Of a stretch of 64,000 nt of DNA, positions 11,460-23,275 are shown piece after piece. Under the pieces are notes generated by a model. The model was not told where the DNA came from, ran no database searches, and saw only the letters and a list, made by a program, of their open reading frames with translations. The translations under genes were made by a program, and so were the position numbers. Location: the NCBI GenBank assembly GCA_009760855.2, contig WPIO01000064.1, forward strand, positions 1,104,001 to 1,168,000, given 5' to 3'. Each line of letters begins with the position of its first letter. Within the stretch, counting starts at the first letter, position 1. Source of the stretch: Cristatella mucedo. Lineage: Eukaryota; Bryozoa; Phylactolaemata; Cristatellidae.

Positions 11460-11890
11460 TTTGCGATAACTTTTCGCGACCTCTGTAACTGTCTACTCGC
11501 AGGTTTTCCGGCGGCCGGTGCAATAAAGCGCTTACAGTTGGCACCTAACTTGGCTGCTCGGTTTGCTTGTAATGAAGGTCCTTCGTGCCACATTATACGT
11601 CCTCTGACCAATCTGGACTCACTCCCTTGCTCTAGCAGCGTAGCGACTTCAATGTTTCGTCGTCGCACACTTTTAGGTTCTTTCATTCTCCTCAACCAAC
11701 CTTTTGCAAGTACTTCAGGCTTAGCATTGCACCACTTGCTCTTCTAACTCGAGTCGTTTATGTGTGTGCCTCTAAACTAACCTCAAATCTGTTTTAGGTC
11801 CTTACCTTGAGTTTGTCTGGTTTCAAGCCGGGAACTCACTCCTGAATGAAGTCACCACATCTCATCTGACATTGAAAAAGAAGCCGAATA
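11460..11890 (+). mobile_element. Old LINE A relic
   Basis: Strongly diverged, but the order of remnants is clear: LLAGFPA, IKRLQLAPNLAARFACNE, a broken segment, then FQAGNSLLNEVTTSHLTLKKK. These match LLAGLPACAIRRLQLVQ and KAWNSLPT...[12 protein letters not shown] of younger copies. Confidence 0.65.
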
Positions 11891-12169
11891 GCCGTCTGGT
11901 CCTCGATGCATTTGCTGGGACCGTGAAAATCATTCTTTGTGCAGAAGTGCACGCTGACACTGTACGTGTTATCACTGACCAACGGACATGCTTGCTTTGC
12001 TGCATAGATAAGCACCTAGGGAGAAATTTGGTTCTCCTGGTGTGCTATGCAAATGTCATTGTTAATATCACTATTCTTATTGTTAGTACTATAACTGAGT
12101 ACCTCAGTACTGGCTGGGCAGCCCAAACAGCCATTAAGCCTCGACATGTGGAGCTCAGGCGATAACTAT

Positions 12170-12675
12170 GTCTTAAAGTCAGCAAACATTTGGCTGCATG
12201 ACTCTTTTGGCAAAGGAGCTGAGATGGCCACCTGTATATCAGTTGATGCCTAGCAAAATTCGCACCTTGACCCAGATGGCTTGGCTACCCAATATTTTTG
12301 CTGACTTATGTCATCGGTTTTTCCTCCATATGTCCCAAGGCTCTCTGAGGGCAAGGAATGAGCTGTACCGTGCTTGTGCTCAAAGGTTGGTGTCGACAGA
12401 AGCTGCTGCTCTGCCGGTCCTTGACTGTATAACTAACTCCCAAAATTCTTGTACAACGACATCTACTCTCCTGCTGCCGAATTGAGTGCATCCTTTCAAG
12501 AAGTTCAGTATCTGTGCTGTTCATTTTCTCGACTGGCCTGATTCAGCTGTACCTCTTATGTTTCTCTCTGCTGTGTGAGATGACGTCTGTTGGCTTATGT
12601 ATGCCCACCAAAAGCTAAAGTCTCGTCTGGTATAGAATACTCTCCTTGTGGCATTGTGGGATCACAGCTGGAGGT
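12170..12675 (+). mobile_element. Old LINE B relic
   Basis: Decayed form of the family C-terminus (AKELRWPPVYQLMPSKIRTLT, then CGGTCCTTGACTGTATAAC for GPRLWN). Degraded 3' UTR words continue to about 12675. Confidence 0.6.
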
Positions 12676-12809
12676 AAAGTCATCTGTGCATAATTGTTAG
12701 TAACAGATCAGTTATAATTTTGATAGCAATAATTGTTTCTTCTCGTAGTTCATCCCAGTGGAAGTGTATCTGTAGTGGAACATACTTGTACAGTGCTTAT
12801 ATGAGCCGA

Positions 12810-13088
12810 CTGATTGCACCGTTACTCTCCTACTGCCGACTATGGGTCATCCTTTACAGCGGTCCTGAGCTGCTACTTCCATGCTACTCACTGCCTCAAC
12901 TGCTCTCCTGACTGTGTTATGCTTCCCACTTTCTCTTTGCTGTGTGAGACGAAGTCTGTTGGCTACCGAATTCGTACCGAAAGCCGCTTAGGCTGTGAGT
13001 GAGCTATTCAAAACTCTCCTGCGCAACACACACATAGTCTTTATTAATTTTGTGGAGTTACAGACGGAGATACATTACATTACATTAC
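12810..13088 (+). mobile_element. LINE B 3' fragment
   Basis: Starts near CTCTCCTACTGCCGACTATGG and runs through the full family 3' UTR to ACATTACATTACATT at 13072-13086. Confidence 0.85.
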
Positions 13089-14885
13089 CGTTACCTGCCA
13101 TCTCATCCACTGCCGAGCTCTCCACGGAGCACTCTCTTAAATCGTCTTAGCTCTCTCACCTCGAAGCCTCTCCGAAGTCTTCTCATTCGAGATGCAACTC
13201 GGTGCAACGTGAAGCAAAGTGAAATATGACCAGGCTTAAGCTGCCTGTCTGGCATTTGGAAAGCTCGTGCTGCCGATGGTGCTGATTTGAGAATGAGAGT
13301 TGTCTGGGGTGTTGGATTGATTGCTGTCAGTGTGTCTTTAGCAATGAACTGGTGCTTGATGCCACTGCTGTAGGAAAAAACTTGAGCAAGCTCAGCAATA
13401 ACGATGATGACAGCAGAAGTATGCGTCTAATCTGCACGTGGACTAGAGTATGGACCGTAGCAGCCCGTGAGACTGCTGCTTGCTAGCTCCAATCAGGCAA
13501 GCCGTGCTGCATGTCTATTGTACTGGCACCATTCATTGTCAATTCCTTGCACTACATTGCTGTGCAGCTCGGCAGGACATTGGGGCCCTGCCAAAATCCT
13601 GGCAGGGCAACCACAACAACCACTGACGTTGGTGTTCGAGTTCTGGTGCCAAACCCCCAGCCATGACACTTGGTGGTCAGCCCCCTAAGTGCAGTCTGCT
13701 GTGGTGATTGAATGCTGCTGTCACAAGGCAAAACTGATACACCACGGGGCTGTGACCAGCTTCCATATTGCATGGCTAAGGCTTAAGTAGGACACTCGCA
13801 AGTAGCTTACAATAACACACCAGTGAAGACAGAGTGAAAAAGAGCAAAACCACGTGATGGTTTGCAAACTATTGCAGAGATGAAATTGCTGAAAAAGTGG
13901 AGTCAGCTCATGTATTGAGCGATCTGCCCATGAGTCGTTGCTCGTGGTTATGGTGCTCAAACCTGCGACCATGGTCGGAGGTTCGATTCACGTAGTAAGT
14001 AATACTTCTTTCAGCTGCAGGGGTAGTGATTGTTCCTAAAGCTATTCTTCTGCTGTATTAATGACCCTCTTGAATCAGGTGACCTTTGTTTTGTACTCCC
14101 GCAGCCTAAGGCAGGTGCAGGATCTGGGAGGCAGGCTTATAAATGGAAGAAGATTGACTATTTTTATACGAGAAAATTGGGGCACACATTTAAGAACGAT
14201 CGGCCAGCGTACCCTGCCAGCTAGCACCGTGTGTGACAGCCACCTATTGAACCTTGGACAATAGCTTCATGACCAGCCAACTAATAGCCTGTTGGGCTGG
14301 ATCAATCCTTAGACTAGTGTACTTATCAATAATCAATCCGTCGCGTAGATAAAGGGCAGGTGCACTAGTGATCATGCATACACTGTGGACTTATGATTCA
14401 AATGCTCTTCGTGCACAAGACATGTCGATAACAGAGCAGTTTCACTTGATCGTGCTGTACACAAGACAGTCACTTGAAAGTGGCTGGGAAATCCCCACAT
14501 ACGGTCTGCTGTTGGAGTTTTCTTATGTGTGCTGTATCAGCAGTCACAGAAGGATTAGTCCTCAATGCATGTGTGCTTGTGTGCACGCCCGTGTCCACAC
14601 TACAACACGAGTTTCAAAATTTTAATGATGCATCCAGAAGCATCATTGATCTAGAGCAATCATCTGCCATTTCACCTTGTCGGGAGATTTGAGAACGACC
14701 GAATGTGCGATTGGCAAACAAACCACCTTCACTTTATTCGTGAAAGGGCAAGCCGAGTTGACCGAGGCTCAATCCTGGCAGCATTACCCAGTGCTTTGGC
14801 CCGAAATATAGCTGATCTGCTGAACTTCATAGCTTCTGGCAGACAAAGCAGTTAAGCCAGCACCCCCCCCCCCCACAGTGGACCT
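13089..14885. other. No gene seen; a possible tRNA-like SINE head at 13935-14005
   Basis: 13935-14005 (plus) reads GTGGTTATGGTGCTCAAACC...GGAGGTTCGATTC, with a usable B box and a loosely spaced A box. It may be an old SINE2 head. A C9 run lies at 14865. Nothing else was recognised. Confidence 0.35.
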
Positions 14886-14889
14886 CCAC

Positions 14890-14970
14890 TGTGTAAAGGA
14901 ATGTATCTCGTTCTGTAACTCCACAAAGGCACAAAGACTATGTGGGTCTTATGCAGGCTGTGCAATGCTG
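14890..14970 (-). mobile_element. LINE B solo 3' tail
   Basis: The minus strand reads CATAGTCTTTGTGCCTTTGTGGAGTTACAGAACGAGATACATT, the terminal part of the LINE B 3' UTR. Confidence 0.65.
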
Positions 14971-16725
14971 CTGTACAAAAAAGGGTTGCTGTTTTAGCTG
15001 GCTTATCTGTATTGCAGGAGACAAGCTGAGCAGCATTGAACCTGTGTGCAGCCGAAAATCACTTGGTCACAGCTAGCAGGATGAGAAGACAGGACCAGAG
15101 AATATACGGATCATGCCAATTTCTTATCCGTTTGGCTGCTGGAGGCTCGGTGTGCACAACAAGAACGTCCAGGTTAGCTTTGTGCTTTTGCCAGGTAGGC
15201 ATCAGCCATTGCACTCGGCATATGAATGTCAGCACTGAATCTTGGCAGGAGGTAGTCACAATGTTCGTAAAGAGAAGTGGTCATCTGGGTGTGCCTGAGC
15301 TGAGAGTGTCACTTGTGGCCAGCCTCCCAGAGACAGGTCAATTAACAGCTTCTGAGGCTCAAACTCTGATATCCTTAAAAGTACTGCTATCACTGCCTAC
15401 AAAAGGCATCAAGAAAACCGTTGGCAATCAGTTGAACTTTCATTGTTGGTGTTTGAGTCTTGGACTTGTAAGTTAGCTAGATGGTCATCAATTTTGCTGC
15501 TGATTGGTTTTTCAGGATTGCTGATTGCAGTTTCTTTTGTTCTGCCGGCACAAGACCATAAATAGCTCTTGGCAGTGAAAGAATAGCTTATCGAGGTCAT
15601 TTTCACCATTCTCCTTGCCATGAGTACTCTTTGTCTGGAATAGTATCAAAGTGACATTAGAGCCGGTTAGTGAAAAAGCTCAGCATTAGGTGCAAGACCT
15701 CCCCTCCTCCCCAGCGCTGCCGTGGTGGCTATGGGGTCAGTGTCTCGATAGCTTTGTGGTCAATGTCACGGTTTCTGGCTCCGTGTGATTATATGTTCTA
15801 ATCTTTTGGATTGCATTGTTTTGTTGCTTTCTTGCTCGTGCTGCATTCTAGTGCTCAGTGATGCCTTTTCAATGTTGGGATGTGAAAATGGAAATAGTGC
15901 TGCAACCCAGACCAACGTTAGGAACAGTATGCCAATAAAATAATCAATTTTTAGTTGTTAAAGATCTTACGAAGTAGATTTTTCATCAAGTTCTTTGCTT
16001 GAAATTCTGGTTAGTTTATCAACGAAATGGCAGTGGATCAGCACTGCTATAATTTTGATTACATATTTGTGTACTCAGTCTGCAGTATCCTAAAGACCCA
16101 GTTGATGTATACTAGCATTTTCTGGAGCTAATTCTAAGCCCGGCTGCTTTTAGTGCATATTTTGTTGTTACAGACTTCAGTTCATGCATAGATATAAGGG
16201 CATAAATATATATAGCTGAGTCGGAAGAAGGACAGTCAGTGAGGAAGTGAATGGCACAGAAGTAGCAGTGCAGCAAGTGGCTGGAAATGGTGTGGCAGAG
16301 TCAGCAGCAGAAGAAAGGATGTCGTTGCCTAAGAATATTGGTAGTGTATTCTCAAATCTAGGACCTCCAGAGCAGTAGCCTCTTTTGCCAAATGTGTTTA
16401 AAGTAATAGAATAGTACTGCTAATGTATTGTCCTTAGATGACCTGAGGGCTCGAAGAAGCTAGCGCTGATCTAGAAGATCAGCTACATATGGATAAGCCT
16501 AGCCGTGGCAGGCCTTTTAGATCCAGGTGAGCATTTTTATTTGCATCTGTTAGTTAACCAAAGGCCATCGCATTGATAACTCACAAAATTTCTTTATTCA
16601 AAGCCTGTGACGTTGCATGCATCATCCACTAGAGTGTCTTAACGGTTTTTCTTGTTAGCCCTGTCTATACTGAATTACGGTTGTTTAGTTTAAACAGGAC
16701 CCAGGAGCTAGTTAGATCTTTGGCC
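14971..16725. other. No gene identified
   Basis: Ordinary sequence. A plus-strand open frame of 146 codons at 15036-15476 has no recognised domain and no splice-supported partner. A tRNA-like stretch near 15725-15790 is too poor to call. Confidence 0.35.
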
Positions 16726-16727
16726 AA

Positions 16728-17058
16728 GAGAAGCTTTAGCTCTGCAGGTCCTAGACTGTGGAACTCGCTTCCACAATTCTTACGCAACGACATCTACTCT
16801 CCAACTGCCGACTATGGCACATCTTTTTCAGCGGTCCTGAACTGCTACTTCTATGCTACTCACTACCTCAACTGCTCTCCTAACTCTGCTATGCTTTCCA
16901 CTTTCTCTTTGTTGCGTGAGACGAAGTCTGTTGGCTACCGAATGCGTACCGAAAGCCGCTTAGGCCGTGAGTGTGCTATACAAAACTCTCCCGTGTAACG
17001 CCCACATGGTCTTTATGACTTTGTGGAGTTACTGATGGAGATACATTACATTACATTT
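16728..17058 (+). mobile_element. LINE B fragment
   Basis: Encodes FSSAGPRLWNSLPQFLRNDI, followed by the family 3' UTR and ACATTACATTACATTT. Confidence 0.88.
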
Positions 17059-17599
17059 GGCCAGCCACTGTGGTAGGTGGCCCTTAATGTGCACTGCGAT
17101 AGAACATGAAGACTAGCTGTGGAGGGGGTCTTCTTAATGTATCTTTTAATTGTCTAGCAATAGTTAAAGTACTACTAAAGTACAAGCACACTTGGAAATC
17201 CACAATTGACAGATTCAGCGGATGAGACTTCACCTCCACACAGCACTGACTACGTCTGTTCGATCTACCCCAGAGCCGTATTGCTCAAGTTGATCGGTTT
17301 TCTCTGTCGCTCTAGATTAATATCTTGTGATCAATTTTTTTGACAGCTGCCAACGGATCCAACAGTACCAAGGCAGTGACGGTACCGTCATCGTTGCTAC
17401 TTGCATTAGTATCTTTTACACGAAGGAATGCAGTTTTAGTGGAGTGGTATCCACATCAAAGTTAGACTGGTAAATTTCCCTTGTCATTCTACACCATGAG
17501 AATTTTAGTGACAGTTATTTGTGGCATCTTATTTGACTTTGGGGTCGGCTGAATGCATGTAGATATGGATGTAGCAGATATTTTTAATCGTGACAAGTG

Positions 17600-18468
17600 C
17601 TGCGATCTTTGGTTAATATTCGAAATCTAGGTGTCATATTCCAAAGCGACCTCTCGTTAGACGACCATATCAGCTCCACAGTCAAACCTGCCTATTTTCA
17701 GCTTCATGACATTGTTAAAATTCGGGCTTGTTTAGATAAGGATACCACGTCCAAGTTGGTCCATGTATTCGTGACATCCCGTCTCGACTTCTGCCACTCT
17801 TTGCTTTCTGGCCTACCAGCATGTGCGATCAGGCGATTGCAGCTGGTGCAAACCTCCGCAGCTAGGCTTGTCTGTCGTGAGCTTTGCAGTTGCCACATTA
17901 CACCACTTCTCACCGACATGTACTGGCTACCAGTCAATTAACGCATTGACTTCACGGTTTTGTCGCTCCCTTTTAGGTCCCTTCATTCTTTGGCTCCAGC
18001 CTATCTCTCAGATATACTACCCCATCAGGCCAAGCATCGTACCACCCGCTTTTCGGAATCCAACAGTCTAGAAATACCCCATACAAGCCTCAAATCCTCT
18101 GGAGACCGTGCATTTAGTTCGTGTGCTCCCAAAGCCTGGAACTCACTCCCGACTTGCGTCGGAACATCCCCTGACCTGACCACATTTAAAAGGAACTTAA
18201 AAGCACACCTATTTAGGACAGCATTAGTGGGTCCCTGTGATTCGTCCTGGATGTGCTTATGCGTGCTGACACTGTGCATGCTGCCACTGTGCATGCTGCC
18301 ACTAACCACATTTGCATGCTGACCCTGTGCATGTCACCCCAAACAATGTTATTCATGTTGCTTGTTTATCAAGCATGATATTACTCACCATTCAATTGCA
18401 TTTCCCTTTGCAGCAAATGTAAGGTGCCTAGAGAGAGATTAAGTTCTCTGAGGGCGCTTTATCAAGTG

Positions 18469-18499
<31 letters not shown>

Positions 18500-18502
18500 G
18501 AC
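17600..18502 (+). mobile_element. LINE A fragment, 3' third, well preserved
   Basis: Nearly continuous coding: [45 protein letters not shown], a stop after MYWLPVN, then [17 protein letters not shown] and [20 protein letters not shown]. The 3' UTR ends with GCCTAGAGAGAGATTAAGTT, CTCTGAGGGCGCTTTATCAA and (ATT)n at 18471-18500. There is only one stop in about 200 codons, so it is among the younger copies. Confidence 0.93.
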
Positions 18503-19975
18503 TTTGGTCTCATGAAGCAAGATGTCTGGTCAAGACATCTGGCCTTAGCTCAAATGCTTGGTCTCAGAAAATATAAATGTGCAGTTCATTATCATTCGTG
18601 TCAGCGTATAACATCGTCTTTCTGCCAGTAAATAAATGCACAAATCTTTTTCTGACATATTTCTTAGGTTTCCGTCAGATCGAAATGTGTGGGTGCACCC
18701 TCTGCTGGTCATAATTATCTATTTCATTATTTGTAGCTGCATCAAAAATCAGCAAATATCCAGCATGCTTGTCATGTGAGATACATAATCTCCATCTCTT
18801 CAGAAAAAAACGCTTTGGTGGCTACCATGCTCTTGTTGATCATGTTCTGGACAAGGAGGTGGCTGACCAGGTTTTTAAGTGTGGGGTGCACTGGCAGTGT
18901 GGCTTGTAAATGCCATTTTTGTGCAACCATAGCATCCCAAACAACTAACCAATTTGAGCTCTTATGGGGCTGACGTGCTGTTAGCATCTGAGCTCGCAGC
19001 TGAACTGTCAAGAAACGTTTAAAGTGTGGTGTGCTTTTGTTAGCCAGAATGTCTGTTGTGGACATACTCCCCATACACCGACCCACTTAGGCTGTACGTA
19101 ATCGTTTCTGGCTGGGAGAAGGTGCAAGGCTGTGCCTGAGAAGCAACTCCGTCCTACCCGCTACTCTATGCACTGCAATTAAAATGGCAAGCGCAGAAAT
19201 TCGGAAAACGAACTAGCCTGGACACTATATTGCAGAATTTGTAATAAACGTTTTAGATGCTCATCATCGGCATTCTTTCACTTACTTAGTGCTTTGTGTT
19301 ATGGTTACGTTGATCTTGCTTTGATCTTTGATACATATGCTCCCAAAACAGATAGCAGTCATATTTATAGCTTGGGTGTATATCTAGACTTATATAATAT
19401 CGAGAAATCAAAACATTATTCAACGAAGTGGCTACGTCGGCCATGAAGAGGAAATGTTAAGACAGCAAAACACGTTCTCTTGTCTTTCTTGTGTCACGAT
19501 GTCCTTCAGGCATGCCACGTAGATCCATCGCTCAGTTAGCATGTTCGTGATTTTCGTAGCTGCTGCCCAATAGTGGCTGGGTTGACAGACAAAGAATGTT
19601 CGGGGCTTGTCAAAGCAAATTAATTGGTGACCTGCGATGTCCTCTTCGGCAAAAACCTACATGGCCTCTGTGGCTGAAAAGCAGCCACGACCTCCGGTGA
19701 CAGCAACGTTAGACAAGCAATCTGGCTCTAGAAAAGCCGGGAAGAATAGGCGAAATTAAAACTCCTGGCCAGGCTATGATATGTGTGAACAGTGCACCAA
19801 GCAGGACCGTTTTTAGTAAATGCAAGTATGTGGAGCCGATAGGGGCATCGTTTGAGCCCGGCTGGGTGCCAAATACCTCTTTGTAAAGTAGCCGGCCGGT
19901 GCTGCTGAAAGCGTTACGCAATCTGACATTGCCGCCATCTTCTTGACATCTTCTAGTCGCGTTAGAAGTGCACTA
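18503..19975. other. No gene identified
   Basis: A minus-strand open frame of 104 codons (18772-19086) has ordinary composition but no recognised family. The rest is AT-rich. Confidence 0.35.
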
Positions 19976-20395
19976 ATAATAATAATAATACGTTTTTATA
20001 GCGATCTCAGAGAACTCAATCTCGTTCTCTTTCTAGGCACTCTGCATTTGCTGCAAAGGAAGCACGATCGAATGGTTAATGGTAGCATGCTCAATGAGCA
20101 GCAAGCTTAACATAAATAAATAAAATAAATCCTAGCTGATTTAGCAGCCTCTTTTTGTATAGCGACAGAAGAGCCTTTATGGCTATTACCACCGCTTGCA
20201 GTGGCGATAAAGAATCGCCCACTGCAGGAATCGAACCCACGACCTCGGGACCGAGGTCGTGAGAAGCAACCGCCTTACCTAGTGTGCCATCACGGCTCAC
20301 CGTGGTTAGAGGTGACTTGCACAGAGGGTCACCGTGCAAATGTGGTTAGTGGCAGCATGCTCAGTGTCAGCAAGCATAAGCATTAATATTTGTCG
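19976..20395 (-). mobile_element. LINE A 3' UTR fragment split by a SINE1
   Basis: (AAT)n at 19976-19990, then CTCAGAGAACTCAATCTCG and the 3' UTR to about 20114. SINE1 occupies about 20115-20300. The LINE resumes at GTGGTTAGAGGTGACTTGCA and ends near 20395. Confidence 0.82.
20115..20300 (-). mobile_element. SINE1 copy nested in LINE A
   Basis: The minus strand has GGTGAGCCGTGATGGCACAC, A box TGGCACACTAGG and perfect B box GGTTCGATTCC. A body follows (GTGGTAATAGCCATAAAGGC, CTGTCGCTATACAAAAAGAG), then a TTTATTTTATTTAT tail. Between the boxes, 20239-20248 and 20251-20260 form a perfect 10-bp inverted repeat (ACGACCTCGG). Confidence 0.85.
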
Positions 20396-20714
20396 TGTCT
20401 GTGGCTGGCTCGCATACACGAAGCTTGACTGCATAGCATACTAGGACTTCGATCAGAGGCACTTTATACAAGAGATGAGGGTGCTCTGCTTCAGAACCCG
20501 AATAAGTGCCGACTCTTGTGACAAGAGCTGCGTTTTGCTGTTATATCCCCCCTCATTTTAATAGCCCAGCCATTGAACTGCAAAACCAGTGACGATTTCC
20601 AGCCAGCGCTATGGCTCATGGAGGTTGCTTGTGCACTCGTTAGCCGGTGACCACTTTTAGACTGCTGGATTATACAGGTTTCTCTAGCTGGGCAGCTACT
20701 GTGTAGCAAAATAA

Positions 20715-20893
20715 ATTAATGGTTAGGTAAACACAATCATGTTATTCATTTTGTTTGTTTTTCATGCATGGTTTTACTTACCATTTAATTGCATTTCCCT
20801 TTGCAGCAAATGTAAAGCGCCTAGAAAGAGATTGAGTTCTCTGAGGGCGTTTTATCGAGTACATTATTATTATTATTATTATTATTATTATGG
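20715..20893 (+). mobile_element. LINE A solo 3' tail
   Basis: From TTATTCATTTTGTTTGTTTT through GCAGCAAATGTAAAGCGCCT and AGAAAGAGATTGAGTTCTCT to (ATT)n at 20862-20891. Confidence 0.85.
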
Positions 20894-21104
20894 GCGCGTC
20901 CCAAGAAACTGCAAATACCTTGCCTAAAAATACTAACACTAAGAACAAAGCAGTTTGTCTAGCTGAGAATCCTGCAGACACTTCTATACTAAAAAAAAGA
21001 GTGTAGGCACCTTTAGGTAGACATGACTGCTGTAGTCACTAGTATTGAACCATTGGCGTTCTACAGTAGCCATAGTATGCATGTATATATATGTGTGTGC
21101 GTGC

Positions 21105-21230
21105 GTGCGTAGTGCCCTAAGACAACCAATCTCTCTTCAGGCGCTTCACACTTGCCACTGGGTTCAAGACTTTAAAGTCACCTTGATCTTGGTCAGGGCG
21201 GGAACCTATGACTGTCGTGATATTATTTAC
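21105..21230 (-). mobile_element. SINE2 copy, 3' half
   Basis: The minus strand reads AGGTTCCCGCCCTGACC, GTCTTGAACCCAGTG (B box), then GTGTGAAGCGCCTGAAGAGA, GATTGGTTGTCTTAGGGCAC. This is the shared tail. Confidence 0.65.
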
Positions 21231-21239
21231 GATTCCTGA

Positions 21240-22325
21240 TTTATTGCGAACTGGTTATTTCGTAATCTATCGTCGGGCCGAACCCTGGCAGCCGAAGTCA
21301 CGTAATGCTCAGTCACTTGCACGCTAGACCACGAGTTGACCAATTGAGTAGACCAATCGAGGCCCCGTACGAGTTTTTTAAGCAATTACGGCCGACGATG
21401 AACGCCAGTAACTCTCTGCGGCTGTGACATCTCTACACTGTGGATACGGACTCATTATCTTAGGTTACGGGCGTCGTTCTTCATTGCTGCAGTGTTCTGC
21501 TACCGTCGGCCTTTGCTCGTCGAGGCAGAGGCTCGTCACCAGTATTTGTAAGGCGTCGGCAAGGACAGTACGAGACAGTGCGAGGCAGTGCTTTGTTCGC
21601 TACGTTAGTACAACTTGTCCAGCTGCTGCAACACCACGTTTGTAACACTATGCTACTACTGTTTGTGGCAAGGCAGTGCGAATCAATGTAGCCGCACAGG
21701 CGTGCACATAGATAAAAACCTAAAAAATAGAAAGGAAACTGGCAGTGGGCAGACACATAGAATGTAGCACTTTTTAGGGAGGGTAGAAAAAGTACCTGAG
21801 ATTGCTTCTAGGATCTATTAGGCTTTACAATAACAAGTCATCTTTTAATTACCATCACAAGACCTCTTACAACCATGTGGTTAGTAATAAAGTGAATCTT
21901 TGGTTCGCCGACTCATTTGAATGTCTAAAATAATAAATCGAGTAGCATTAATCCGTGTGGCCTTACTAACAGTTGAGGAAACACCTGTATATTTCTCCAA
22001 ACTTGGGCTGGTGATGGCATTCCTTGAGCTTGAGCGTTCGGGTCTTTCTCGTACAATAGAACACGTCGTCTTCACGTGGGGCTTCGCAGCCCTCGGTTAT
22101 GATTACTCTTCAATTATTTGCTGTACTTGGTAGCTCTAAGCTTTTGCTTAAACTTAATTACTAGCAGCAATTGATCTCTACTCATTAAAGCGAGGTCTGT
22201 CCGTCCTTCCCTCCGTCACGCTTCAAGATGGCGTCCATGGCGTCTGGGAGTGACCTGTTAAAGACGCGTAATTCTGCTATGATTCAGTGAAGCAACCACG
22301 GGCAGTGAGCTCTAGCTTCTGTCGA
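21240..22325. other. No gene identified
   Basis: Nothing with recognisable protein or RNA identity. A weak tRNA-like segment lies near 21275-21350. Confidence 0.35.
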
Positions 22326-22329
22326 CAGA

Positions 22330-22520
22330 ACTAACTCGGTGCAGTCCCAGCTGGTTGGGCCCTGCAGCTAATGTTCTCGCCTCTAACCAAGGTCAAGGTG
22401 AAGTTATTTGATGACCGTGCTCTTTCTCTAGAGCCCCGGTGCATATGGGAAGTGCCTGCATAGATGAATTCTCCTATGGACGTGTACAGATGAATAATAT
22501 TTATTTATTGTTGTATTTAT
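22330..22520 (+). mobile_element. SINE2 copy
   Basis: GCTGGTTGGGCCCTGCAGC, then CTCGCCTCTAACCAAGGTC, TTGATGACCG, TAGAGCCCCGGTGCATATGG, GAAGTGCCTGCATAGATGAA, TTCTCC and an AT-rich end (TTTATTTATTG). The tail is diverged. Confidence 0.65.
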
Positions 22521-22904
22521 TCTTTTAAAGCGAAATGAAAAGTTTGCAGGTGTTGCATAACTCTTATGCCAGACTTGTCTTTGTGAAAGTCGTGACTGCT
22601 TACATTGAGCCACTGCTTACCGATGAGCACTTGCTTTCCATCAAGCAGAGTATCGACTTCAGCTTTATGTTGATCACATACTTACAGATTCCTTAGTTCT
22701 CCCGCTCGGTCCTGCCTTTCCAAACAGTATGAATCCGCAGATCCACCCACCCGCATTTACATGGCGGCAGAAGAGCCCGTGGAGCTCTCACTCGGCCTGC
22801 AGCAGCAGGCAGCAATGCCGGATGGTCTGTATCAGGAGTCCAACTCGTGAACTGGCTCGTTGAGTGTGAGCGTATAGCCTCGAGAGTGAGACCTGGGTGC
22901 TTTC

Positions 22905-23275
22905 TAATTAGGCTTTTCAGCGAACCGCTCGTTCTTCTGACTCAAGAAGTTTGGCAGTGCCTCGAACTGACCTAAAAATTTTTAGCGACATTACCTTTAG
23001 TTCATTTTCTCCTGAAGCCTGGAGCTCACTCCCGACTGACATTGCGACATTCCCTGATATAACGACTTTTAAACAGAAGCTATAAATGCACCCGTTCCTC
23101 ACAGCATTTGCTTGGTCCTCGCGATTGTCCTTTACAAGCTTGTGCAAGCTGACACTGTGCATGTTTTCATTAACCGTACTGATGTGTTTTCTGTACAGCA
23201 TAAGTAAAGGTGCCAAAAGGAGATTTCGTTCTCTGGATGCGCTATACAAATGTGCTATTACAATTAGTTTTAGCC
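22905..23275 (+). mobile_element. Diverged LINE A 3' fragment
   Basis: Remnants SPEAWSSLPTDIATFPDITT and FKQKL, then a shortened 3' UTR. It ends GTGCCAAAAGGAGATTTCGT, TCTCTGGATGCGCTATACAA, ATGTG. This tail is closer to the SINE2 tail (CGCTATACAAATG) than to the (ATT)n copies. Confidence 0.75.

Noticed and set aside
18772-19086. 104-codon minus frame as a possible exon
   Set aside because: Length is within chance for 64 kb, with no recognised family and no partner exon.
20115-20300. A genuine tRNA gene
   Set aside because: A and B boxes are good, but the acceptor and anticodon stems do not fold as a tRNA, and the unit continues into a SINE body with a TTTA-rich tail.
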